From NCBI GenBank assembly GCA_024529925.1, contig JAFEUB010000770.1, positions 1,631,501 through 1,695,500 of the forward strand: DNA of 64,000 bases, read 5' to 3'. Below, piece after piece: positions 1 to 10,739 of the stretch. This DNA is from Ophthalmolycus amberensis. Taxonomy: Eukaryota; Chordata; Actinopteri; Perciformes; Zoarcidae. Numbering within the stretch: the stretch's first letter is position 1; every line of letters begins with the position of its first letter. Below the pieces are notes generated by a model. It was not told where the DNA came from. It saw only the letters and a program-made list of their open reading frames with translations, and searched no databases. The translations under genes and the position numbers were made by a program.

Positions 1-1949
1 TTTTGAAGTAATGCCCTAAAACTAAACTCTGCTGTAAGAGATCCCGCTCAACCTTCAGAAAGATGCTGACGGAACGGCAAAGTTGCATCAGTCATGGCCA
101 TGTCTGTTACTGCGCTTAGTGACCAGAAAGTCATGGTTGGTTGCACATCGCAGGTAGACTGATAGATGAGTTGACATGTTTTTGTTTTTTGTTTTTTTTG
201 TTCAGCAATTTGCTTCAAACAAAAGGCCTGTCATGGAAAATGAGCAGACACGTTTTTAATGCTATGTTTTTTTTATCCCAGATAGTCATAAAGGGAGCAT
301 ATTCAGGTCTTCACACGAAGTTTTGGCTAAAAAGAATAGTGCTCTGAAAAAAACTCAACTTTCCCATCTCAGGGCCCCTCCACTCTGAAAGCACTATAAT
401 TAAGTCCTCAGACGATGCAGCCATCCTGGGCCTAAAGCAGACAGCAGTTGACCACTCTGAAATAGAGATTTGTGTGACACTAAACATCTTTTTAATGTGT
501 AGACTGGAGATGGTGTTTGCCTCTCGGGCAGTGGGTGATCCTAGGTTATTCAAAATGAATCCATCAACCGGGTCTGCTATTAGAAGTACTTCGAGGTTCA
601 TATTGACGCTACTCGGCCACAACCCATTTTTGAAAGTCTGCTTCTGCTCTAGACTCAAACAGTGAATGTATTTTTTACAGATTAATTTAAGTTGTGAAGC
701 AATGTATTTTGGTGCTTGTGGCCTTAAAGACCAACTAAGATAATGCGTGGAATCCAATCTCCGCCTGAAGCTGACGTCTAGTCAGCCGGATATCAAAGAC
801 GAAAGTTGTTTGCAGCAGCTTCACTCATCTCGTTGGGCCATGGTGGTAAGCCTGTTGCATCACACTACATAGTTTACACTAGTTCACAATGGAACAAGTT
901 CACAGAATAAGTGGCAGAGCATGTAGGTCCTGTCACATATGATCAACATACCATGTTGCACTACCCAGTGATGATTAGCTCTAAACACAAGTTTACTTTG
1001 CATTCCTGTTTCACTGCAGCGAACATGTCCTAATGTTTAAGAGTTAGTGTTCCCTTCATTTCATGATCTATTTTAGACGTGCATTCAAACTGCAGAAATG
1101 CTCGTTGAAGCAGCAGACTCAGTAAAATTGTGTATAGTCTTTTTGGAGCAAACATGGTATGCTGTTGTATCACATGCAACCATCGGGTGTTATGGCTTAA
1201 ATGAAACATTAAGGATGACTTCAACGTAAGTGAAATCCGATCACTAGTATTGTTACTGTAATGCTAATAACTTTATGTCCTGTTTTCACGTATTTCCTTT
1301 AGTGTGCACTGCAAACTGAAATAAACAAGACTCGGAGGAAAGCGTCACCAGTTTGAACCAATATTAATGTAGCCTGTGAAAGCTGCTGTAACGAGTTTCA
1401 ACAAGCCTGCAGAAGACAAAGTAAACTGATGAGTCTATTATGGCTTGTGTGTATACATTTGTGTTCAGTATTGATAAGTAATGGCAGATGACTTTTAACT
1501 TGCTAACAACAAATTGTGAATGAAATATCCTTTATTGCATGGCATGCCAGCTGATTATACACAAAATGACACAATGCCCTAATAGTATTACATTATGTAT
1601 AGTATCCATAGCAGACAGACTTATATAATGTATCATGGCAGATGGCTGCTGCCGTGTCAGGAATTATTGGAAGCTTTTGTTTCTCCTTTGTACGCTTGTC
1701 ATTTGCTAGTGGAGACACCAAAAAAAGAGCACAAACCGAGATCCAATATTTAGTTCTATTCAGTATCATGACTTGTCTGTAACTTCACAAGCAATCTTTA
1801 TTTCAAAAAACATGTTTGTTTAACAGTCTGCACAGCACCAGCTGCTAGTTTTTCCTTGCAGGCATGAGGCTTTAAACAGGCAACATGTTTGCAGATCTGT
1901 ACTTCCTGAGGTGGTTCTGCTTTTTACCTTCTGATTATTTGCATATAGG
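1..1949. other. Intergenic, no gene recognised
   Basis: I see no open frame here that resembles a known protein. Open frames are short and do not join through convincing splice sites. At about 840 a GCC-ATG-GTG context is followed directly by a GTAAGC donor-like sequence, which could be a first exon of a plus-strand gene, but no matching downstream exon was found. This stretch could also hold the distal part of a neighbouring gene outside the window. Confidence 0.4.
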
Positions 1950-2771
1950 CAAGGCAAGGCAAGTTTATTTGTATAGCACATTGCAACAACAAGGTAATTC
2001 AAAGTGCTTCACATAAAACCATTAAAAGCATCAAAACATACGGCAAAAGAAAAGGAGATTTAAAAACAATTAAGAACATTCATTAAAACATTAAAAATTT
2101 GTTGAATGTGGTTCAATTAAAGGCAGCAGCAAACAGAAAGGTCTTCAATCTTGATTTAAAGGAGCTGAGGGTCTCAGCAGACCTGCAGCTTTCTGGGACT
2201 TTGTTCCAGATATGTGGAGCAGAAAAACTGAACGCTGCTTCTCCATGTTTAGTTCTGACTCTGGGAACAGAAAGTAGACCGGTCCCAGACGACCTGAGGG
2301 GTCGGGATGGTTCATAAGGTAGCAGCAGATCAGAGATGTATTTTGGCCCTAAACCATTCAGTGCTTTGTAAACCAACAGCAGGATTTTAAAGTCAATTCT
2401 TTGTTGGACAGGAAGCCAGTGCAAAGACATTAGAACTGGGGTGATGTGGTCCACCCTCCTGGTCTTAGTGAGGACTTGAGCTGCAGCGTTCTGAATCAGC
2501 TGCAGCTTTCTGACGGACTTTTTACAGAGACCTGTAAACACACCGTTACAGTAGTCCAGTCTGCTAAAGATAAATGCATGGACAAGTTTTTCCAAATCCT
2601 GTTGAGACATAAGTCCTCTAATCCTTGATATATTCTTCAGGTGATAGTGGGCTGATTTTGTAATTGTCTTGATATGGCTGTTCAGGTTGAGGTCTGAATC
2701 CATAACTACACCTAGATTTCTGGCTTGGTTTGTGGGTTTTAACATCAGTGATTGAAGCTGAGCGGTGATTT
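1950..2771 (-). mobile_element. 5'-truncated L2-type LINE, 3' part
   Basis: On the minus strand an open frame of about 220 codons encodes the C-terminal part of an L2/CR1-clade reverse transcriptase: a NLGVVMDSDL block, then SRLDYCNGVF, then LHWLPVQQRIDFKILLLVYK and an RSSGTGLLSVPR segment. It ends near 2113, before an A/T-rich 3' tail that finishes in CCTTG-type short repeats at about 1950. The catalytic palm (YADD) is absent because the copy is 5' truncated at about 2771. The sequence is nearly identical to the 3' half of the LINE at 49750-51398, so both belong to one family. Flanks CATATAG and CAATATAG may be a worn target duplication. Confidence 0.88.
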
Positions 2772-4070
2772 TCAATATAGTGCTGCAGCGCTTTTTAAAT
2801 ATGTTTTAGACTTATGTTGCATTCAAAATGTGTTATTTGTGGGGGGTTTTTTCTTTACAGATGTTTTCAAGGACAAATCATCAAATGGAGTGATCCACAT
2901 GTCCTGGAGTGAGGCAAGTCTGCTTCCACGTAAAGCCACACATTCTTCTTTTTCTTTCTCAAGACATCCAACACACTTAAAACGACGTGTCGCAGAAATA
3001 TTCACATCAACAGCTGAAGTAAAAGTCACACTACTGCCAAATAAAAATACAGATTCTGCTGCATTGACAATGTAACTATTATTAGTACTAATGTATGTTA
3101 AGTATTGCATTACTACTATCAATGACGCCATGTATAAATAACATTTTACTGTTGTAGATGTTTGGTGTGCCTAGTTTTGACACACTTCTATATCTAATCC
3201 ATAACAAGGATTCAAGGATCATTTATTGTCATAAAGCGTCACAGGAATGCACAACTAAATGCAGTTGTAGCTCATTTGCAACACAAGAAAAACTAAACGG
3301 TTTTACAAAACTGTCTTTTTTAGGTTTCAGTGGTCCAACTTCTCCATGTACAACTAGACCGAAGCCGGCACAGGAGACGCACAAGAGAAGATTACTGCAA
3401 CCAAATGCTGCTTTGATTTTTTTGAATCATCTTTCTGTGCACAGCCTGTAGAGCAGTAACACGTTTCTGTGATCACATTGTGAAATAGACGTTACCGTCT
3501 GAATGGTGAATTGAAATCTTAATTCTTGTACACAATTCAACATCAAACTGCAAGTGGTGGCTGAACAAACAGGAAGCAACAGAAGAAACTGTGGAACAGA
3601 AATGATTTATTAACTCATCACTGGACTACAGGGGGAAAATACAAAAGAATTCAACAAGTGATCAGAAACATCATCACTGGCTCACACGTCTGATAAAACA
3701 AGATAAAATGTACTTTATACACTCATTCCTGTGTGACGTGGGTCTCACATTTAGAAGTTTGTGTTCTCATTTCAACAATAATAAACTCCAAATCCACCAA
3801 TTCTAGTTCAAAAGAAAGAGATTGTGCAGCTCTGTGTCGTCACTGAAGACCAGCACACTCTGCTGTTTGGATCCGTCCACTGCAGTGAATAAGTGGAGTC
3901 AGCACATACAGGATAGAGTTGGTAATATTTTCCATATCGTCAGCAGATCCCACAAAAAGACTAAAACTGTGAGTTATCTGGTTAGTCGATGCCACGGCTA
4001 CCTCTATTGTCAAACTATCACATCAATAAGCCACACTATGGAACCGGGTAACACGGGACTTATACTGGCA
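2772..4070. other. Intergenic, old repeat fragments only
   Basis: No supported gene. Around 3205-3260 the text ATTCAAGGATCATTTATTGTCATA resembles the 3' tail of a fish LINE family, but only a short piece remains. A possible small exon at 2861-2912 (good pyrimidine-AG acceptor, GCAAGT-type donor) is isolated and could not be linked to anything. Confidence 0.35.
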
Positions 4071-4345
4071 ACTGTGGCCCCGTGGAAGAGCAGGGTCGTC
4101 CTTCAATCGGCGGTTCGATCCCCGGCTCCGCTAGTCCGTGTCGATGTGTCCTTGGGCAAGACGCTGAACCCCAAAATTGCTCCCGTAGCCTTCGGTTTGT
4201 GAATGTTGTCAGAGTGTTAGATGGTCCTGGTGGGCAGGTGGTAGCCCCCCCCCCCACCATCAGTGTGTGAGTGATGACATGTGGCGCTAAAAGCTCTTTG
4301 AGAGGTCGGAAGACTAGAAAAGCGCTATATAAGTGCATTTACCAC
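4071..4345 (+). mobile_element. tRNA-derived SINE
   Basis: The head carries a box B match (GGTTCGATCC at 4112-4121) of a tRNA-type pol III promoter. It is followed by a conserved body (TGTCCTTGGGCAAGACGCTG) and a tail ending in AGCGCTATATAAGTGCATTTACC, a common fish SINE ending that resembles LINE 3' tails. A run of C lies at about 4237-4245. The element sits just beyond the end of nsrp1 and shares head and body with the SINE at 37165-37410. It is not a functional tRNA gene, since no cloverleaf acceptor stem closes. Confidence 0.75.
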
Positions 4346-4453
4346 GACTTTATTTTGAGTTAATTCCACAAACTTTGTTCCAGTAAATACTCACTAGAGC
4401 ACCAAAATAAAGGCTAAAAATAACACCCAACAAAAGCAATACAACACATGATA

Positions 4454-4459
4454 TTTATT
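4454..4459 (-). terminator. Candidate polyadenylation signal of nsrp1
   Basis: The forward strand reads TTTATT, an AATAAA hexamer on the minus strand about 250 bases past the nsrp1 stop codon. A second hexamer at 4349-4354 could serve as a distal alternative, placing the end of the 3'UTR against the SINE. Confidence 0.45.
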
Positions 4460-4710
4460 CCTGATAGAAGAAAGCTTGCAAAAACTACAGTGCTCAGCTG
4501 TTTTAGCAAAATCAGTGAGCCTTGAAATGTTTTGAAAGATTTACATCTTCAGTCACCAGTGGGCTTGGCTGACAGGCAAGGGAAGTCGGAAGGTATTGAC
4601 AGTAGAAGACACTAACTCAGTGTTGGTTTTTGGTATTTTCATAGGATTTGTTGAAAAACAAAGACGTAAAATAACAGAAGCCGTACCTTCTACACTGTGC
4701 TGCACAGCTC

Positions 4711-7700
4711 TCAGTCCTCCTCCTTCTCTATATAAGTCTTACAGGACGAGCGTGCTATCTGTCTGGCCATGTACCTGTCCCTCGCCGTGCTAACGGTATG
4801 ATCCGTGCAGCGCTTGGCAAACTTGTTCGCCATTTCCTCCGTATCCTCTTTCTCCTCGCCTTTCTCTTCATCTTTATTTTCCGTGCTCGGTTCTCCGACT
4901 GCTTCCTTCTTTTCTGGATCTTTTTCGTCCCCCTTCACTGCCTTCTCATTCTCTGGATCTTTTTCGTCCCCCTTCACTGCCTTCTCATTCTCTGGATCTT
5001 TTTCGTCCCCCTTCACTGCCTTCTCATTCTCTGGCTGCTTCTTTCTCTCCTTCTCTTCTTCCTGATCTTTGTCCTTACACTTGTCTTCCTCTTGATTCCT
5101 TCTCTTTTCTCTTTCCCCATTCCTGTCCCTCTCCCTTTCCTTCGGGCTCCTCTCCCTCTTCCCATGCCTGTCTTCCCTGTCTGTATCCTTGCCTCTGCTC
5201 CTGTCGTCTTCTCTGCCTCTGCTCCTGTCGTCTTCTCTGCCTCTGTCCCTGTCTTTCCTTCCGTCCCTGTCGTCTCTCCTTCCGTCCCTGTCGTCTCTCC
5301 TTCCGTCCCTGTCGTCTCTCCTTCCGTCCCTGTCGTCTCGCCTCCCGTCCCTGTCGTCTCTCCTCCCCCCGTGTCGGTCGTCCCTTTCCCTTCCCCTGTT
5401 TCGGTCCCTCTCTTGATCTCTGTGCCTCTTCTTTTGTCTCTCTCTCTCCTTCTCTCTCTCCTTCTCCTCTCCGCTCCCTGAGGAAGGTGACCTCTGTCTA
5501 TATTGGCGTTTTGAGTGTGCAGAGCCTGCCCCGGGCTTGCTAAATTCAGATTTCGGCTCACGCCCCTCCTCGCTGTCGCTGCCTGAGCTTGGAACATTGT
5601 CATGGGACGTAGATGAGGGAACGGGTGAAGTCGTCTCTGTGTCTTTTGAAACCTTTGAGTTTTCAGTTCTGTGGAAGCAGAAACAGAGAGATGCACATAA
5701 AGAATAGTTTTTAAATGATGTGCGTGTTCTTGTTTCCTTTACGGATGAACAAGTGATGCGAAGCTGTGACTGACTTGTTGGCTGAGGAATCCGGTATCGC
5801 CTCCTCTCCTACAGTCTGATTCAGCAGGTGGCGGTAGAAGCCGCTCAGATCTTTTTGTTTCTTCACGTCCAAAGCCGCTAATTAAAACAAAACATTATTC
5901 AAAACACATCATTTACATACCTTCGTATGAAGTGGCCTCTTTTCCACAACATGTTTAAGTCCGTCTCTTCAGGTCACGCTTTGTGTGCCCGAAGGAAGGA
6001 GATACTTCTCCAAAGACTTTTTACAGAACCAGATGTCTTAGATTACAAAGCGTTGCTATGAACAAATACAATTTAAAATATATTCATATGTTCATATCTG
6101 GAGTTTAACGTCTCGGTCTAACCTTCCATCGCTTCCACTCTTTTCTCTCTCTCCAGCTCCTCCTTCTGCTCCTGCAGTTTGAGCTTGTAGGCGGACGTAA
6201 CGTAAGCGTCTTTATCTGCAAACTGCTCTCCTTCTGCCTCTCTCTCCTTCTGGATCTTCCTCTCATCCCTGCGTTCTTGTTCTTTCTTTCGGTCCTCGAC
6301 TGCTCTCATTAATTGGTGGATGTACTTTGGCTGGAACAAAAAAACACGCACCAGTAGGATGTCAGAACTCAATATCGGCAGCACAACGTGTTTTAGTGCA
6401 CGCTGGACAGTCTCTCTCTCTCTAACCATCACTTTGAGATGCTGGTGTGGACGACTGCAGCCATACAGGTGTTTAACATAACGAGATTACCTTTTTGTCA
6501 GCGCCTCCCAGCATTTTTTTGTTGGTCTCAAGTCTCTGTTTTTGAATGTCATCGTACACACCATCGTAGTCATACACAGTGCTGTCCTGTTCCAGGGCCT
6601 TGTGCATCTCCAAACGGGTCTTTAGAACGAGAGCGAGAGAGACCAGAGAAATGTAAATCACAGAGGTATGACTGTAAAAAGTAAACTAGTGCATCGCTAC
6701 ATGGACTGAAATCACATTAGGTCCTTTAATTCTTCCTCTCACCTGCTTCATCATCTTCTTTTTGACAGCCTCTTTCTGCAGAGTCTCCCCAACTGTGGCC
6801 TGAGGAACAAAACATATTCAGTATATTTTGTATCAGTATTTTTTAATTATCATTTATTTTACAGAATTATTTTTAGTTTCCATAATGGGGGAAATACATT
6901 AAATTCCAATGCAGTGATTGGTGAATGACAAGAGACAAATTATTTTTGTCCTGCTTGTAACAAATCCAGAAGTTTACTCACCTCATCGTCCGAGTCATCC
7001 TCGAACACCGAGTGTTTCTGCAGGCTCTGCACTCCTTTCTTCTGTGACAAGATCAGCCCGTACCTGGACAATAAGGAAACAAGGCCTCGTGTACCAGGTC
7101 ATACCAAAACCATCTGTACTTCACATGCGAGTAGGAGTTCATTGAGAAAAGGTGCATCTCTACTGGGGGGGAAGCAAAGGCTTCGCATCTGACAAAAACT
7201 AAAGCATTTGAATGACCAGCAAATGGCCTTAAAGTGGGTGATTTGTACTTTATTTTGGGGATGACTATCTGCATAGTGAGAGTTACAGATTTGGTCTCCA
7301 GGATTTAGAAACAAAAAAGCACATATCCTGTTATCAATAAAGTTCATCTTAGAATTCTTAGCACTCTGAGATTTTTTTTAAATGAAAAGTGCGTTACAAA
7401 TAAAATGCATTATTATTATTATTATTTAGAATTAGACAACACAACTCGTAAAGAGCGAACTATATATTTTCCATTTTCCAGTGGCAAGGGCAGCGATATT
7501 TATAGTTTGTTAAATGTTTTATGACAGTTGACTTTCTGTAAACAATAGGTTAATGCAGTGCAACAGAGAAAGAGAAACACAAAACGCCTAAAACCGATAC
7601 GAAATCTACCAAATGCGGTAACTCTGAATGACTAACGTTAACTTTAGCTGTGACAGTCCCTGACAGGTTGTCTTTGGTGAGGTAAAAAAACTAAGAAATT

Positions 7701-8053
7701 GAAGGGCAAGTTTATATATATAAATGTCAGGTATGAAAAGGTGCAAATCCAAACATCGTACAAAAAAGGACCATATTTGTGTAGGTTTACTAACGTAGCT
7801 GGTTTAATCACGAGGTTAGCATGTCGTTGACTAACGTCAGTTAGCGTTAGCTGCAGGAGCAGCAGAGGGAGAACCACCGTTTTCACAGACAATCCTGAGC
7901 CGTAACAATACGGCTGATATTACATACTAAACTCTTTGAAATGACTATAACTACAACCCCGACCAAGTTAAACAGTCGTCTTTAAATGTGTATCACACGG
8001 TGTCGTAGGTGCGTTAGCTTTTCTACAACTTACTGTTTAGTAGGGGCCGCCAT
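4711..8053 (-). CDS. nsrp1: Nuclear speckle splicing regulatory protein 1
   Basis: NSRP1 (CCDC55) is a nuclear speckle protein that changes alternative splice site choice. Seven coding exons join in phase: 8034-8053, 6982-7063, 6743-6799, 6491-6619, 6123-6330, 5775-5877 and 4711-5668, giving 518 codons against about 558 in human. The N-terminus reads MAAPTKQYGLIL. The conserved coiled-coil block lies in exons 4-6: STVYDYDGVYDD, then PKYIHQLMRAVEDRKKEQER, then DLSGFYRHLLNQ. The end is SARDRYMARQIA...YIEKEED, as in the family. The last exon is a low-complexity RD/RE/SR-rich region with two internal tandem repeats. The exon 6 donor is weak (GTCAGT) but is the only one that restores phase. All other junctions are standard GT-AG. 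The gene is head-to-head with ssh2. Confidence 0.93.
4914..5032 (-). repeat. Coding 39-bp tandem repeat in nsrp1
   Basis: Three near-identical 39-base units encode a 13-residue acidic/basic unit (NEKAVKGDEKDPE) just before the conserved C-terminus of nsrp1. The unit length is a multiple of three, so copy number can change without breaking the frame. Confidence 0.85.
5200..5365 (-). repeat. Coding 21-bp tandem repeat in nsrp1
   Basis: About five units of 21 bases encode repeats of RRDDRDG on the minus strand, preceded by two units of DDRSRGRE. This is the RD/SR-like charged domain of nsrp1. The forward strand of the same DNA also stays open for a long distance, but that reading is a shadow of the repeat. 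Confidence 0.8.
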
Positions 8054-8057
8054 CTTG
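8045..8057 (-). promoter_or_regulatory. YY1-type motif over the nsrp1 start codon
   Basis: On the minus strand AAGATGGCGGCC spans the start codon and matches the YY1 consensus. YY1 sites with this polarity, overlapping the initiator ATG, are known at many TATA-less housekeeping promoters. No TATA box is seen upstream. Confidence 0.55.
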
Positions 8058-8194
8058 CTCTGCTGACTGTGAACGAGAACAACAGATTCGACACAATATT
8101 TTATTAAACCAAATATGCTCTATAACTCTCTCTGAGTAAACTCATAAATGACAAGTTCTGCTATGTACACGACATACATGTATGTTTTTGGACT

Positions 8195-8390
8195 GCGGTC
8201 AAATCAGCAGATACTCGGATCTCTGTGGTCAACCCAGCAGACACTTAAATTTGAGTGCGCCTATAGGCTGAAATTCACGGTAAACGCATTCAAACGGATC
8301 GGGAGCAAGTGAGGACTTTGCAAAGTTAGCGGAAAGATTAACGTGAGACAACATCCGGTTTTCAAAATAAGATGTAAAAGGATAACAGAA
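8195..8390. mobile_element. Fragment of a hAT-like nonautonomous element
   Basis: This segment aligns by eye with 62195-62415: shared blocks include TGAAATTCACGGTAAACGCAT and ATTAACGTGAGACAACATCC. The second locus lies inside a terminal-inverted-repeat element (62045-62960), so this is probably an internal remnant of the same family. No inverted ends are seen here. Confidence 0.7.
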
Positions 8391-10557
8391 TTTATCTGGA
8401 CACAAATGCTTTTAATTTAAAACTGTTAAAAGATAGGCCCAATGATTATTTTGATAATCCTAGGCAACATTTATCACTGGGATTTTATTGATTTAGTCTC
8501 CTACAGAGTCTGCATTTTATCAAGTTAAAATGCAGACACTAAACAGGCCAACATTAAACATCTAGTCTCAATTAGGCTTACTCCGAGTGTAATCATCCAA
8601 AGCTCATTTTCCAACCCATTGAAGGGGTCCTAACCTTCAGGTTGGGAACCAGTCTTATACTTTATACAACCACAATGACTACATAAAAGCTTATAATCGA
8701 TAAGTAGAGTAGATAAGTATTTTATATAATGTTCCTGCAACCATACATAATATAGCTGCAAAGTGCTACACTAAAAATACAGAAAATACTGCGATGAAAG
8801 TGAGTCTGCTATTCTTACTCGAGAGGAAACAAAGACATGACAGTCTGCGGCTACTATCTGTCTTAGAGCAAAGAAATTGCTCTCATTTCACGTTATTCGC
8901 TGATTTTATATGATGTTATGTTACTTTCGATGATGTCAGCTGGTCTGTTCTTTGTCTTAAATCAGATCAGAGACTAGTGGCTCACCTGTGATTGAAGCTG
9001 CAGCTTTGAATTCCCAGTGCCTCCTCGGAGTGACTCTAAATCAAAACACCATTATCTCTGTCTCCATCGCATCTCTGGCCTCACTGCTAATCCCTCTGGT
9101 ACAAACAGAATGACCAAAGCTGCCTGATGGATGGAAGAGTGGATGGACAGATGTAATGGTCGTAAAATGAACTACGGGGCATGTAGATAAATGGATTGGT
9201 AGGACAGGAGGATGGATGGAGTTATGGAAAGAAACTACACATGGTAAAGTTCGCGTGAAAATTGAACAAATACCTTTTTTAACTGAGAGGCCCATTCTTG
9301 CTGATGAAAGACAAGCTAATACAGTTCATTATTCATGATTGTTGGATATTGTTTTTGCCTGGCTCCTGACCTTTGAATCTCACAATGACACATACTTCAA
9401 ATACTTTTTCTTACGTTAGAGTACCACAGGTTAACTCTCTTAAACCAATACATGAATACACTCTATGGATATTGTACAGTAAACCAACATATTTTTTATT
9501 TCATGCTTAGAATTTACACATTGACTGTAGAGGTTGATTTAGGGATAACATGTAGTTATGTTACTCAACCTGAAGTTTGAATCGATTTTAAGAAAATTAC
9601 AGAAGAGCTGACATTGACATAAGTTCCAGTGACTTGAGATTTAATTCACACTTAAGGTAGTATGTATGCATTAAATTAATAGTTTGCATAATATCAGGCG
9701 GTAAATAAGTGTAATGCATGCACATACATATTATGGTATTTTTTAAAGGGGACCTCAACCAACTGTACACATCCAGATCAGTTTACTCATCATGAGGATT
9801 ACTATTCAGCCTGTAAAAACAGTTGTATGGTGTTTTTCTTTGCTCTGTGCTTTTCAAAGTCTTCAAAAATGTCATTAGGATTATGTTGATTTGGATTTAT
9901 GTCTGACTTTGGACTGAGGATTTACCAGGCGTGGAGGGTGTCATGCTTTTTCTGTTTTTGCATCTGAGCAAAATTGCTAAAACTTAAATTAACATATATC
10001 TAAAAGGTATATTATGTTAATGTTTTTTATAAATAAATAACTCTAAGAAGCAGATCCTGGTTTTGATATCGAAATCGTGTGACCAGCTAAGCTACTCGAA
10101 GTTGACGTGACAGTTTAGAGGAAGTATAACAGGCGGAAGTGAGGAACCAGTGATCAGGAATCACAACAAAAGTAGCCCAGTTGAGCAGAAACCAGCCAAA
10201 TCTGGCAAAACTGAGGGGTACTATTAAAAGTGGGTGGGCAGAATTAATTAAGGGAGTAAAGGTCAGGATATTTCGGCCTCTGCTGCATCGATTTTGACCA
10301 ATATTTTAAAAGATTTAGTGTCTCTCAAATCCCCCAACTTTATGGAGAGTACACCTTTAAAATATACCTTATCTGAAAGTAATTGTTGTTGGTTGATTGC
10401 AATGGAGGTCGATATTTACTCATCTTTTACCATAATTCACCACTAAACCACCAGTAGCTGCATCAGGCTTTTTGTTTGACTGAGAGACACTACTCTGGCT
10501 TCTTTGTTTACGTCCAGCACACATAGGGTTAATCGAGACTGACAAGCTATGGACAGT

Positions 10558-10569
10558 TGCGCATGCGCA
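10558..10569. promoter_or_regulatory. NRF1-type palindrome at the ssh2 promoter
   Basis: TGCGCATGCGCA is a perfect palindromic NRF1 consensus about 170 bases before the ssh2 start codon, within a GC-rich stretch. A partial second site (TGCGCATGCG) lies at 10955-10964 in intron 1. No TATA box precedes it, so a CpG-type promoter is likely. Confidence 0.6.
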
Positions 10570-10739
10570 GGTGGCGCCAACTGAGGAAAGAGCCGGGGAG
10601 TAGTCAAATAGTCTACGGTCAGTCAGTCAGAGAGAAGGAGCGAGCTAAACGAGAGTAGACCAACAACCCGGGTCGCAAATACATTATGCTCGTCTCGCCG
10701 CTGTCGCTTCATCTCTGGTGTCCGCTTCCCGGTCGCTGA

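Larger units (their letters stand above)
8054..10739. other. Head-to-head nsrp1/ssh2 intergenic region
   Basis: This stretch holds the 5' ends of both genes. A repeat fragment lies at 8195-8390 and a degenerate GGAT-rich stretch at about 9120-9210. From about 10550 the DNA becomes GC-rich with NRF1-type palindromes before ssh2. No coding exon is supported between the two genes. Confidence 0.6.

Noticed and set aside
311..757. 148-codon minus-strand open frame and an overlapping plus-strand frame with a DDAAILGL word
   Set aside because: The plus-strand word loosely recalls a LINE YADD box, but no other reverse transcriptase motif follows, and the minus-strand frame resembles nothing I know.
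2861..2912. Possible isolated plus-strand exon after a good pyrimidine-AG acceptor
   Set aside because: The donor would be a GC-type site, no partner exon was found, and it lies beside a LINE border.
4112..4121. Box B matches here and at 37346-37355 as possible tRNA genes
   Set aside because: No cloverleaf with paired acceptor arm can be drawn, and both lie in SINE bodies with typical tails.
4798..5481. Long plus-strand open frames rich in Leu, Ser, Phe and Pro
   Set aside because: They are the antisense of the charged low-complexity exon of nsrp1; repeats keep several frames open.
7064..8033. nsrp1 intron 1 as a site for a miR-423-like hairpin, as at the mammalian locus
   Set aside because: I looked for the mature sequences and saw no match on either strand.
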